Assembly (NCBI GenBank): GCA_920105625.2
Contig: OV050031.1
Location: 132,200,514 to 132,264,513 of the forward strand
Reading direction: 5' to 3'
DNA from: Clusia tigrina
Lineage: Eukaryota; Arthropoda; Insecta; Diptera; Clusiidae
Length of the DNA: 64,000 nucleotides
The notes below the pieces were generated by a model, which ran no database searches, was not told the DNA's origin, and saw only the letters and a program-made list of their open reading frames with translations. A program made the translations under genes and the position numbers. Positions 32,036-42,775 of the stretch are shown in pieces; the stretch's first letter is position 1, and each line of letters starts with the position of its first letter.

Positions 32036-32227
32036 TGGAAAATTGTATCTCACTTACGTGCAGGATTTCGGAGGCGGTGAACGAATAAAAATTAACAAAT
32101 TGGCCACATTTCCTATTGTACATGTGGAAGAATCTTCAACAGGAACCAACTCCATTGATCTCACAGCTACCTCGAAGGAAACGCTAATCGATCGTACAAC
32201 ACCTACCAAACGAGCACGAATCACAGC

Positions 32228-32400
32228 TATGTATTCAACTGTAGCAGTACTGTTGGCGACTCTCTTTGTCCCCGCTTGTTAACCCTCAACAATACAAAAC
32301 AAATCGTGTCTCTCCGATCCCGGCATATATTTCAACAATATAGACCTGCCAGATCGACTGGTGCGACTGCCGCCAAAGGCCGGGAGAACGTTTAACTTAC
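32228..32400 (+). pseudogene. Possible start of an env-like ORF in the BEL/Pao remnant
   Basis: From ATG 32229 the reading MYSTVAVLLATLFVPAC looks like a signal peptide. After a stop, the same strand reads 'NKSCLSDPGIYFNNIDLPDRL', similar in style to the N-terminus of env-like proteins in roo-type BEL elements. It is short and broken, and ends near the 3' LTR. Tentative. Confidence 0.35.
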
Positions 32401-32823
32401 TATTTATTATGTTATTTTGAATTTAATAAAATTTTAAGTTACAGGATATTAACTTTTATTAATTGAATTCACACCACGTAATTTATTTGCACTCAACAAT
32501 GTCAAAGTGAACATACTAATACATTACAGAGCACATACTGCTACATACAGTGTCTGGAAAGTGCACATGCAATTATTATTTTAACTATCATTTTAAATTA
32601 GTATATAAGTTCACAAGTTTCTTCAATAAGAACATTGTTCAACAATTGACTTCAGCAAACACATTAATTTCTGTGTTCTTGTTATATTGCTACCAAGCAC
32701 CGATACAACAATTCAAATACATTAATTTGTGACTATAAAACGTTGTACTGGTACAAGCAACTTATAACCTCCATCAGCCAATTTGGTACAAGCACCGAAT
32801 TAGCAACTAATTAAGGAAAAAAA
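32399..32823 (+). repeat. BEL/Pao-type LTR, 3' copy
   Basis: Partner of the block at 20132-20612. The purine-rich stretch 'aaaggccgggagaac' (32376-32390) just upstream fits a polypurine tract. The match ends at about 32823, where LOA-type LINE sequence begins. Confidence 0.75.
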
Positions 32824-32829
32824 TCCTTA

Positions 32830-33400
32830 ACAGTCTGCATATCCCAAACATGACACACCTACTATGCTCCTCAGATGGTACAGTGCAGATTCAGTCGATT
32901 TTACCACAAATTGACATGGATGTAAGGTTCCCCTTTAAATATTTTCTGCATTGGTTTTAGTAGAAAGAATGTCAAACTGATAGGCCTGAAGGATTTTGGA
33001 TATGCCATATGCTTCTTGTCTACATTAGGAATTAATACCAATTTTTCTGTACGCCATGCTTCTGGTATATATCCAGAAGCAAGACTTGGCTAAATGATAT
33101 ATACCAGGAGCGGAAAATCAGTATATCCCTCCTTTGGAGAAAAATTGGCAAAACCCCATCCGCAGCCGGTGATTTGTATGGATGAAAACAGATGATTGAC
33201 CATCTCAATATCTTAGTATTTATAATTTCTTTGGCGTTCCAATTGCTAACTATAGCTTGTAGTCCTGGACCACAGAAAGTCAAGTCAAGAACTTCTTCCC
33301 TAATTACATTTATAAATGTAGGTGTGTTCCCCCTATTAAATATATATAAAATAAGTGATAATAACAATTCTAGAACTAACTCACCCGTTAATTGGTGCAC
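32830..33400 (-). pseudogene. LOA-type LINE ORF2 fragment with endonuclease end joined to RT start
   Basis: On the minus strand, 'FNRGNTPTFINVIREEVLDLTFCGPGL' (about 33342-33262) is the end of an AP-endonuclease domain. It is followed after about 30 residues by 'FHPYKSPAADGVLPIFLQ' (about 33186-33130), the start of an RT domain, and then 'RPISLTFFL' in another frame near 32985. Several hundred bases that should lie between are missing, so this is an internally deleted copy. It is separate from the larger LOA element to its right; 33401-33610 shows no clear coding. Confidence 0.7.
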
Positions 33401-33613
33401 TGCTGCCCACAGTTAGAATTGTTAAGTTTGTACATAAGACGTTAATCTCTGTGTTAAATCTACCAAACGAAGCTGAAACAACTATTATTTATTATTAACA
33501 GGCCAAAAGAACACCGAGACCTAAGAGACCCAACAAAAATAGACTATTTGTAAATCTCGTAACTGCTGTTGGCTTAATTTTAACTAGGTGATTTGGAGAT
33601 ACGAACCCACTGC

Positions 33614-34706
33614 CTAGGTAATTATGTCTGCTTCTTGCCACCGCTGGGCAAAGCATAGAATATGTTCTGCCGTTTCCTTCTCCTCTTGATAGAGTCGACA
33701 GGAATCGTCTTCTACCACGCCTATTTTTTTCAGATAGTAATTTAGTCTACAGTGTCCTGTTAAAAATTCAGTATAGAGTTTGATGTCATTTCTGCTGAGG
33801 TTTAAAGAAGCATCTACCCCAATGAGTAGTCTGCCGCATGCCTTTTTGGTCTCTCCAGTAGTTTTGCAGAACTCGTTTTTCCTGTTCACACAACAAGTTA
33901 TTTGTGAAGCTACTGTTTACCCCACAGAAGGGTTCTGGACCTATGAAGGCAGTGTCTGCGCCCCTTTTTGTCAAAGAGTCTGCCATTTCGTTGCCCTCAT
34001 GTCCGTCATGTCCCGGTAACCACATTAGCATAACAGAGCTTCTCGCTGCTAGAGTATTGAGGAGTTTAGAGCATTCCCAGACCAGCTTTGATTGGAATGA
34101 GAAGTTTATTAATGATTTCAGAGCTGCCTGGCTATCTGAGAGTATGCATATTTTGGTGTTGCGTGTACCCCTGCGTAGACATTCTCTAGCACATAACTCT
34201 AAATCGTGGACCTCCGCCTGAAAAATGGAAGCTGTTTTTCCCATTGCAATTGCTTTTTGGAAATTTGGCCCTACAATTCCAGCTCCTGCACTGCCATCTT
34301 CCATTTTGGACCCATCTGTATACCACAACTGTGAGTCCTGTTTTATTATTATTTCCTTGTTTCTCCAAGCTGAACGGTCACTGATGACCACTTTGAATTG
34401 CTTTGAGAAGTCTAATTTTCTGTCCATTTTGTCGAAGACCATGAGGCACGGAGAATTCCAGACAGTGTCCATAATCTTTGCGTGCCCCGAAAGGTTGCCT
34501 TCTTTAAGATGGGGTAGATTAGGTAGCCTTAGGGCTGCGCTGGCCGCCATCCTTTTAACTACAAGGTGTAGAGGAGTCAGTCCAGTGATCACTCCCAAAG
34601 CTAGTGTGGGGCACGTTCTCATTGCTCCCGTTACACTCAAACAGGCTATTCGGTGAATCTTGTGAAGAGTCATCTGAGCTTTGGTTTGTTTACTTTTTGC
34701 CACCAT
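33614..34706 (-). pseudogene. LOA-type LINE RNase H domain and C-terminus (element LOA-1)
   Basis: The main frame (34706-33786, 306 codons) has the RT thumb tail 'HRIACLSVTGAMRTCPTLALGVI' and then a full RNase H. The latter shows 'LWYTDGSKMEDGSAGAGIVG' (first Asp), 'SIFQAEVHDLELCARE' (Glu), 'ICILSDSQAALKSL' (Asp) and 'WLPGHDGHEGNEMADSLTKRGA' (last Asp). All catalytic acids of the RNase H family are present. A second frame (33889-33614) carries the C-terminal part with 'FLTGHCRLNYYLKKIGVVEDDSCRLY' and 'AEHILCFAQRW', the usual Cys/His tail. RT plus RNase H with a DUF4780-type ORF1 points to the LOA clade. Confidence 0.85.
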
Positions 34707-34832
34707 TCCAACGACGCGTATGTAATCATTGGTACTATTAATGTTTTATATGACCACGCCATCATTTTTGGCCGTAGTCCCCATGTTTTACCGTACAATC
34801 TCTGGCAAGCGTAGGTTGCTCTTAAGGCTTTA

Positions 34833-35560
34833 CTAGTTATGTATGATAAGTGTTTTTTCCAAGTTTTTGTCTACGATTACTCCAAGAGTTTTGTCTAGGA
34901 TTACTCCCAGATATTTCATTTCATTGGACATTGTTAAGTTCGTGGTCCCTAAGCTTAAGGTCCCCAGATTCAGTTTCCTTCTTTTGGTGAAGGGTACCAC
35001 ATTTGTTTTATTCGGATTTATCGATAGTCCTTTCTCCTGAAACCAGTTTTGAGTGATGTCAAGAGCTAGTTGCATGCGATCTGTTATGGTAGAGTCAAAC
35101 TTGCCTCTGACTATAATTACCAAATCATCCGCAAAGCCCTGAACTTCGTATCCGAGGTCATTGAGAGTTTGTAAGAGCCCGTCGGTAACCAATAACCATA
35201 GGAGTGGCGATAGGACGCCCCCCTGGGGACATCCTTTGGTTGACCTGACAATTAGCTTTGCTGTCCGTGTTTCAAAGATTGTTTTTCTGTTTTTCAGCAT
35301 ATTGAGAACCCATGTTATGATCAGTCTTTGTATACCTATCCTGTTCATCCCCTCCTCAATTCATCTGAAAGTAGCATTGTCAAAAGCCCCCGAATTGTCC
35401 ACCGCTGTACAGAGAGCTGTTTCTTTACCTTCAAACGCCTTTTCGATTTTGCTCGTTAAGCTATGTATGGCTGTCTCAGGCGAAGAGGATAATCTTTAAG
35501 ATAAGTTTCCCTGATATATTGGTCCAGAATTTTTTCCATAACTTTTAGCAGGAATGAATT
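34833..35560 (-). pseudogene. LOA-type LINE reverse transcriptase (element LOA-1)
   Basis: The clean part (35348-34833) reads 'RLIITWVLNMLKNRKTIFE', then 'STKGCPQGGVLSPLLWLLVTDGLL', the catalytic box 'VQGFADDLVIIVRG', 'WFQEKGLSINPNKTNVVPFTKRRK' and 'EMKYLGVILDKTLG'. The catalytic FADD is intact. Upstream, in other frames, are 'KVMEKILDQYIRETYL' and 'TAVDNSGAFDNATF' (to about 35560). After the thumb there is a short in-frame repeat ('LDKTLGVIVDKNLEKT'). It is separated from the RNase H frame by a shift near 34710-34830. Confidence 0.87.
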
Positions 35561-35569
35561 TAGGCTAAT

Positions 35570-36330
35570 GGGCCGATAGGCTTTTGGCGTGTCGTCCGCC
35601 TTTTTGCCTGCTTTCGGTATGAAAGCCACCCTAGCCTTCGGCCAAGGTTTATGCCTCGTTCCAGGCTTATCCTGGGGATTTGAATGGTCTAAAAGTGGAG
35701 ATAGCCGATTTGGTTTTGTTGACGGTAAAGATTCTGCGAGCCATTGAGAGTTCCATCCGTGTAGGCATCAAGAAACGAGTATTCTCGATTATTTCACTAT
35801 CCTTTCCGCTAGTGACACAGCCTGGAAAGTGAGTGTCCAACAAAAGCTGTCCCGTCTCTTCCAGGCTCTCCGTAAAATTTCAGGTTGCTTGAGTGTAGAA
35901 AGGCCATTTGAGTCATCTTTATTGAGTGATTTCAGGAGTCGGGTACCTGTTGGGAGAGTTTCAATCTCCTCACAGTTTTTTTTTTCCATAAGTCTCTCTT
36001 AGATCTTCTCAACTCATTATTATTGGCCGTTCAGGCACTTCTATAAGATGCCCAGTCACCATTAGACTTGGCTCTATTAAAGAGTTGGCGGGCTTTTTTG
36101 CGCAAAATATTTAGCTCCCCACTCCATCAGGGTACGTTCCTAGAACGTTTCTTCATAACTAAATTCCAATTACTTTCAAAAGCCTCAATTATTATATTAT
36201 TTAATTTGTTAACTTCAAGGTCTAGTTCCTGAGAGATACTTTTTTTCACTAGGGCACGCAATATGTTGCTCTACATAAAAGTTATATATAGAATAGCTGG
36301 TCTTCCTAACATTTCTTATTTCGAAGGTGA
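35570..36330 (-). pseudogene. LOA-1 ORF2 region between endonuclease and RT, degenerate
   Basis: Minus-strand fragments in several frames include 'RKKARQLFNRAKSNGDW' (about 36100-36050) and 'FVEQHIACPSEK' (about 36270), typical of the linker between endonuclease and RT. This directly abuts the end of ORF1 at 36316: the endonuclease itself is missing, so ORF1 and the linker were joined by an internal deletion before the 4.17-kb segment was duplicated. Confidence 0.6.
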
Positions 36331-36871
36331 CTCCAATTTCAGTAAGGTCTCCGTCTCCTTCATCTCACCACAGCCCGGCGGGTCAGCTGGGGGCACTATT
36401 GACAGTTTATCAATGTTTTTGTTGCCCTCTTGTGCAAACCGCTTTGTTGGCCTGGAGCTCGAAGTTGGCGTCGGGCCATCTGATCGGGATCTTTTAGGGG
36501 CCCATCGCGCAGACACCTTGGCTGAATTTGCCGCTAAGGACCGAGCTGTCTCCAGCGATATGCCCCTGGCAAGCAAAGCCTTAAATCGTTTACGTCCAGC
36601 GCCGGACAGCTTCACCTTAAGTTTTGGAATTTTCTCTGGAACAGGTTCAATAAAATGTCTCTCTCTGGTTCCGAGGATATAGACATCCCAGCGGGATAAG
36701 TGGGATATCCATCTCATCCGGCCTGTCGGATAACTGGGTGCCCCCCCCCAACATATCGTGCTCCATACTTTCATTGTCGAAGGGACCAGATGCCCTCTCG
36801 GCCAACGATGGCTGTTGGCTCTTTGTAGCCACATTATGCACATGTGAAGGTGTGCAGTCCATTTTTTTCAT
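36316..36871 (-). pseudogene. LOA-type LINE ORF1 N-terminal part (LOA-1, duplicated segment copy 1)
   Basis: The likely start is ATG 36871 (MKKMDCTPSHVHNVATKSQQ), with a frame change near 36700 into the 36843-36316 frame. The latter carries 'KLKVKLSGAGRKRFKALLARGISLETARSLA', the LSGA-type basic helix found near the N-terminus of LOA/DUF4780 ORF1 proteins, then a Ser/Pro/Arg-rich linker. The DUF4780 domain is absent because of the deletion. A run of nine Cs at about 36741-36749 lies in the region where the frame changes. Upstream, 36872-37310 is a GC-richer 5' leader. Confidence 0.72.
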
Positions 36872-37312
36872 ATAAACTTTAATTTTCCATATAGTTTTCT
36901 TAATTTTTTGTTTGCGTTTTGGTCACCCACGTGCGCTACCGTAGTAAGGCTAGTTAAAACCGTTGGTTTTGCCGGACCTCGTACGGAGTTCGCTATTAAG
37001 CTTGACTCTACCCCGAGAAGCAAGCTCACTGGCATAGCTGTTCCACCATTAATTTAGGGTGTTTTTTTGGGTCAATAGGCCTGGTCAACCCTGCCCCAGG
37101 GAGTTTTCCTTCTCCCCTCCCGGCAATTAGCGACACAAGTCCAGCAGAGACATGACCGTACTGAAAGTGGGCCATTGGTCTGAAAAAGAATTGCCGCACT
37201 TCCCCGATGGGCTGACCAATTCGTTAGTATCTAGGCGATCCGGCGGTCTCAAGTTCGATATGGGCCAGTAGGACTACTAACTAGCGTTATCGACTGCGCA
37301 GGAATCGTAGAA

Positions 37313-37344
37313 AACTACTTTCAACATGTGTGTTGAAGGTAGTT
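37313..37344. repeat. Hairpin-forming inverted repeat
   Basis: 'aactactttcaaca' and 'tgttgaaggtagtt' pair with one mismatch around a few-base loop. The duplicate near 41485-41516 differs in the loop only. It lies at the transition between the LOA-1 leader and the Jockey-type leader, so it may mark an element end. Confidence 0.55.
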
Positions 37345-37949
37345 CTTAGTTTTTGTAACTGGACTTTGTCACCGTCTTTCATGTGCTATGTTCCAGCACA
37401 CAGTAAGCCCCTACACTGCAACAAGGTGACTACAAAGCGTAGAGGTGAAGCAACGAACATAATTTCTCCGCAATTTTCTTGCGAATCTGTTACCAGAAAA
37501 GAGCTCTCTTGTTATTGGTTAAGTGTCCACTCATCAGCTTTGAGTAACCAACCACACAACTATTGCCATCTATGTCTGGGACTACAGCTTGCATGATGGT
37601 GGCCATAAAAGGTTTATAAATATTCAAAACAAACAACTAAATGAAAGTAAATAATTCGTCACCGCCTGGTGGCGGATAATCAGCGACAGCAACAACAACA
37701 AAAATTACAACAGCAATAACTACATCTTCAAATGCAAAACCTACAACAACAAGCTCTTCGCTTACAATTCCAAATGTAATTTCGCACAAAAAACAAGTTT
37801 TTTCTAAAGGGTAAGATTAAACTCATTTAGTGAATACTCACAAACACAATTATCCCAGAAGATTACACAAAAATATGATTAAAAAATAAACAGCTAATAG
37901 TATTTAGCAAACAAAACATTGTTAACGAACTATGAACCAGCCAAACGGC

Positions 37950-38404
37950 AAATACTTACAAGATCAAATCCGGATACCTCAAACAGCCTACGTTGGATCA
38001 CTACTGGCTTGATCCGCCATTATTGAATACAAACAGATACGTAATTGTCTCTCGAGCTGATGATATACAGATACCATTTAGTGAGTCAAAATACCTAAAC
38101 TACCATCTAGTTTCATATGTAATGTTAGTAACAACCACTCCTCGAACTGATAAACAATATAGTAAACAACGCATATGAAATGAAAATTCTAAAGGGAGAT
38201 GAAGTAAATTATCAGCGGAATAATGAGGATAAGCTCTCTACGGTTAATAAAGCCTTATCTCAAAGAAACACTGAGTTTCACACTTGCAAATCCAATCAAG
38301 ACAAAAGTTTCAATGTAGTTCTAAAAAGTATGCATCACACTACCCCCGTTGAAGATATTCAACAAGAACTAGAAATAGTCGGTTATATTTATTTATTATT
38401 AGCA
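37950..38404 (+). pseudogene. Jockey-clade LINE ORF1 (gag) remnant with PRE_C2HC-type region, copy 1
   Basis: The piece at 38180-38404 reads 'MKILKGDEVNYQRNNEDKLSTVNKALSQRNTEFHTCKSNQDKSFNVVLKSMHHTTPVEDIQQELEIVGY'. This follows the layout of Jockey gag proteins, where an '(F)HTY..K..K.F.VV.R..H.......I...L...G' stretch precedes the zinc knuckles. Upstream in another frame is 'HYWLDPPLLNTNRYVIVSRADD'. The zinc knuckles and ORF2 are missing. 37345-37950 may be its leader; it contains CAA/ACA-rich text but no clean frame. Confidence 0.7.
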
Positions 38405-38602
38405 TAAAGAAAAAAATCTCTTACCGTTGTTCTGGGTTAATTTAAAACAAAACAGCAACAATAAATATATTTACAATATAAATTTTATTCTACACACTAA
38501 ATTAATATTCTCGAACCACAAATAAAGGGAGAATTTCCTCAATGCATAAACTACCAAATATACGCACTCACAAGAAAGTATTGCCACCACAATTCGCACT
38601 GC

Positions 38603-40260
38603 ATGAAAAATGCAATGAGTTACCTCACCTCTAACTGTCCCGGTAAACTAAATCGAATGATATACTATTTGTTTTGTGTGCATAAAATCACCCAAATAAC
38701 TATCATTTCGAGTTTGCGAGTGCCAATAAAGTTAAAGCAACATCGGTCTGTTCTCCTTTCAAGGCTTTCAGAAGCCACTAATTATTTACTATGGAATGCT
38801 ACTAAAAATTTAAATCAACCAATGAGTCGCATGGCTGTCGATGATATCTCCTGGAAAGTAGGTCGATGCAATGACTATGTCGCGGGACACTCCATCATCT
38901 TCATATTTTACCATGATGGGTGTGAGATCCAACGATATGGATTCTGAAAGACATATTTAATTAATATCATATCAAATGAAGATACAGGTGACGGAAATGT
39001 GTGGATTGGCATCCCATATTACTTTTGTAAAATTATTGGGAAGGCCACTAATTTTGACTATTGTAAAACCATTGCTTTAGAATGAGGGCCAGCCCCATGT
39101 TGTTTTTGGCAAACCACCTTTAAATGACAGTTGACGTTGCTCTGGCATGATGGATGTTTGCCTGTGCCATTTTCAATCTTGTTATATATGGAACAGGTTG
39201 TAAAAGGATGGTGATATCCCCATCCTCAATTGGTTTGTCCCACTCGTCCATAGAACTGTCCTCTATACTATGGCCTCCGCCCCAATCTGGAAAAAATTTT
39301 AACTGTCTCCGGTGCTGCTTCACGGTTGGGGTTCACTCGTACTTACCTCCAACAGAAGTGGGATATTTATCTCTTTTTTGGGTCGGGGACTTTTCCTGAG
39401 TACATTTGGAGCTACCTACCTTGACCGCGCCAAAACCGCAGTTCAAATCCTACCCAGAGTATTTATGAGTTGCATGGACCCCTCATCTATTTCCACTGAC
39501 AATAACTATCCGTTACCCTGTCCTTGCCTCTTTATAATCTCCAGAATTTAGTGTTTAACGCAATATTCTGGCTGGAGAGAAACTTGAGTGACACAGAGAA
39601 ACTTGTCCGCTATTACGAGGGAGGAACTGGAAGACCTTTTGTGATATTGGGATATTGCCTCCCACTCTGGTGACCAAACTGTCACCCTCCCTTACTGTCA
39701 GCAGGGTTACGACCCCTTTCAGCCGAACAGCAGTCGATGCTTAGGAAGTATATGCCATCGAAAGATAATTTTTTGGTGCACTTCTAAACCAGACTTCCAA
39801 GCAACATCTGCGCAACATTCGTCAGCACCTTCCTATTCAGGTAAATGTTCGGGTAGTCCGCAGCAAGAATAGCCACCTTGGTAAATATTGGTACCCTAGC
39901 GTAACTACCTGCTGCCTTGGACCCTCCACGACTAGGTGGGCCTGACGGTGAAGCCGTTTTCCTTTTCTTGGCTGGGTCAGGATTGTGTGAAAAGTTGTGT
40001 CGTACCCTTTTCTTCAGAGTACTCCTGTCATTTGGCTGTGATATTGTGCCAGCCGAATCCTTTACAACCTTGTGCTATTCTGCATAGCAAGAGCTCATGA
40101 GGTTGCAAATCTAGTCCAGGTTGGTGAGATACCATCTGACTCCTGCTTCACTAAGCTCTTTAATTTTTAGATCATCCAAAACCCCATGTTAACGACGATC
40201 AGGAAGAGGGATTTTCCTCCTGATGGTCTTTTCCGAGCAGCTTCAACAATCTCTCCTTAA
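38603..40260 (-). pseudogene. Second LOA-type LINE (LOA-2): ORF1 and start of the endonuclease, copy 1
   Basis: On the minus strand, ORF1 text runs 'NFSHNPDPAKKRKTASPSGPPSRGGSKAAGSYARVPIFTKVAILAADYPN' (about 40000-39850), then broken DUF4780-like text. Its end, 'SSMDEWDKPIEDGDITILLQPVP', leads straight into 'LKMAQANIHHARATSTVI' (39323-39120), the start of ORF2. Endonuclease text follows: 'KNNMGLALILKQW' (about 39098) and 'VKYEDDGVSRDIVIASTYFPGDIID' (about 38910-38836). The rest of ORF2 is absent. The plus-strand frame 38603-38947 is its shadow. Stops occur in each part. Confidence 0.75.
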
Positions 40261-40486
40261 ATATTTATTTTATCCAAAATATTTAGCTCCCCACTCCATC
40301 AGGGTACGTTCCTAGAACGTTTCTTCATAACTAAATTCCAATTACTTTCAAAAGCCTCAATTATTATATTATTTAATTTGTTAACTTCAAGGTCTAGTTC
40401 CTGAGAGATACTTTTTTCACTAGGGCACGCAATATGTTGCTCTACATAAAAGTTATATATAGAATAGCTGGTCTTCCTAACATTTC

Positions 40487-41033
40487 TTATTTCGAAGGTG
40501 ACTCCAATTTCAGTAAGGTCTCCACCTCCTTCATCTCACCACAGCCCGGCGGGTCAGCTGGGGGCACTATTGACAGTTTATCAATGTTTTTGTTGCCCTC
40601 TTGTGCAAACCGCTTTGTTGGCCTGGAGCTCGCAGTCGGCGTCGGGCCATCTGATCGGGATCTTTTAGGGGCCCATCGCGCAGACACCTTGGCTGAATTT
40701 GCCGCTAAGGACCGAGCTGTCTCCAGCGATATGCCCCTGGCAAGCAAAGCCTTAAATCGTTTACGTCCAGCGCCGGACAGCTTCACCTTAAGTTTTGGAA
40801 TTTTCTCTGGAACAGGTTCAATAAAATGTCTCTCTCTGGTTCCGAGGATATAGACATCCCAGCGGGATAAGTGGGATATCCATCTCATCCGGCCTGTCGG
40901 ATAACTGGGTGCCCCCCCCCAACATATCGTGCTCCATACTTTCATTGTCGAAGGGACCAGATGCCCTCTCGGCCAACGATGGCTGTTGGCTCTTTGTAGC
41001 CACATTATGCACATGTGAAGGTGTGCAGTCCAT
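40487..41033 (-). pseudogene. LOA-type LINE ORF1 N-terminal part (duplicate copy 2)
   Basis: Near-identical duplicate of 36316-36871, with the same LSGA-type helix and the same frame change near the C-run. Differences are few, such as 'TPTAS' for 'TPTSS' and 'KEVETL' for 'KETETL'. Its ORF2 partner is missing here because the duplication breakpoint lies at 40275. Confidence 0.72.
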
Positions 41034-42116
41034 TTTTTTTCATATAAACTTTAATTTTCCATATAGTTTTCTTAATTTTTTGTTTGCGTTTTGGTCACCC
41101 ACGTGCGCTACCGTAGTAAGGCTAGTTAAAACCGTTGGTTTTGCCGGACCTCGTACGGAGTTCGCTATTAAGCTTGACTCTACCCCGAGAAGCAAGCTCA
41201 CTGGCATAGCTGTTCCACCATTAATTTAGGGTGTTTTTTTGGGTCAATAGGCCTGGTCAACCCTGCCCCAGGGAGTTTTCCTTCCCCCCTCCCGGCAATT
41301 AGCGACACAAGTCCAGCAGAGACATGACCGTACTGAAAGTGGGCCATTGGTCTGAAAAAGAATTGCCGCACTTCCCCGATGGGCTGACCAATTCGTTAGT
41401 ATCTAGGCGATCCGGCGGTCTCAAGTTCGATATGGGCCAGTAGGACTACTAACTAGCGTTATCGACTGCGCAGGAATCGTAGAAAACTACTTTCAACAAG
41501 TGTGTTGAAGGTAGTTCTTAGTTTTTGTAACTGGACTTTGTCACCGTCTTTCATGTGCTATGTTCCAGCACACAGTAAGCCCCTACACTGCAACAAGGTG
41601 ACTACAAAGCGTAGAGGTGAAGCAACGAACATAATTTCTCCGCAATTTTCTTGCGAATCTGTTACCAGAAAAGAGCTCTCTTGTTATTGGTTAAGTGTCC
41701 ACTCATCAGCTTTGAGTAACCAACCACACAACTATTGCCATCTATGTCTGGGACTACAGCTTGCATGATGGTGGCCATAAAAGGTTTATAAATATTCAAA
41801 ACAAACAACTAAATGAAAGTAAATAATTCGTCACCGCCTGGTGGCGGATAATCAGCGACAGCAACAACAACAAAAATTACAACAGCAATAACTACATCTT
41901 CAAATGCAAAACCTACAACAACAAGCTCTTCGCTTACAATTCCAAATGTAATTTCGCAGAAAAAACAAGTTTTCTCTAAAGGGTAAGATTAAACTCATTT
42001 AGTGAATACTCACAAACACAATTATCCCAGAAGATTACCCAAAAATATGATTAAAAAATAAACAGCTAATAGTATTTAGCAAACAAAACATTGTTAACGA
42101 ACTATGAACCAGCCAA

Positions 42117-42579
42117 ATGGCAAATACTTACAAGATCAAATCCGGATACCTCAAACAGCCTACGTTGGATCACTACTGGCTTGATCCGCCATTATTGAAT
42201 ACAAACAGATACGTAATTGTCTCTCGAGCTGATGATATACAGATACCATTTAGTGAGTCAAAATACCTAAACTACCATCTAGTTTCATATGTAATGTTAG
42301 TAACAACCACTCCTCGAACTGATAAACAATATAGTAAACAACGCATATGAAATGAAAATTCTAAAGGGAGATGAAGTAAATTATCAGCGGAATAATGAGG
42401 ATAAGCTCTTTTCGGTTAATAAAGCCTTATCTCAAAGAAACACTGAGTTTCACACTTGCAAATCCCATCAAGACAAAAGTTTCAATGTAGTTCTAAAAAG
42501 TATGCATCACACTACCCCCGTTGAAGATATTCAACAAAAACTAGAAATAGTCGGTTATATTTATTTATTATTAGCATAA
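42117..42579 (+). pseudogene. Jockey-clade gag remnant, copy 2
   Basis: Duplicate of 37950-38404. The frame 42117-42350 starts with an ATG (MANTYKIKSGYLKQPT) because one C to T change creates it. The frame 42352-42579 has the PRE_C2HC-type stretch with small changes (KLFSVN, KSHQDK, QQKLE). Confidence 0.7.
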
Positions 42580-42775
42580 AGAAAAAAAATCTCTTACCGT
42601 TGTTCTGGGTTAATTTAAAACAAAACAGCAACAATAAATATATTTACAATATAAATTTTATTCTACACACTAAAGTAATATTCTCGAACCACAAATAAAG
42701 GGAGAATTTCCTCAATGCATAAACTACCAAATATACGCACTCACAAGAAAGTATTGCCACCACAATTCGCACTGC

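Larger units (their letters stand above)
36103..40260. repeat. 4.17-kb tandem duplication, copy 1
   Basis: From 'caaaatatttagctcccc' (36103) to 'caatctctcctta' (40260) the sequence matches 40275-44442 with offset 4172-4182 and only scattered differences by eye. Its left flank continues LOA-1 ORF2, so this is the original left junction. Contents: LOA-1 ORF1 remnant, a Jockey gag remnant (plus strand) and a second LOA element (minus strand). Confidence 0.95.

Noticed and set aside
33904..34656. Long plus-strand frames (105 and 143 codons)
   Set aside because: Shadows of the minus-strand RNase H frame, which has all catalytic residues.
38603..38947. 114-codon plus frame, present twice (also 42776-43120)
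   Set aside because: The minus strand reads as LOA endonuclease across the same bases; conservation between copies is only due to the tandem duplication.
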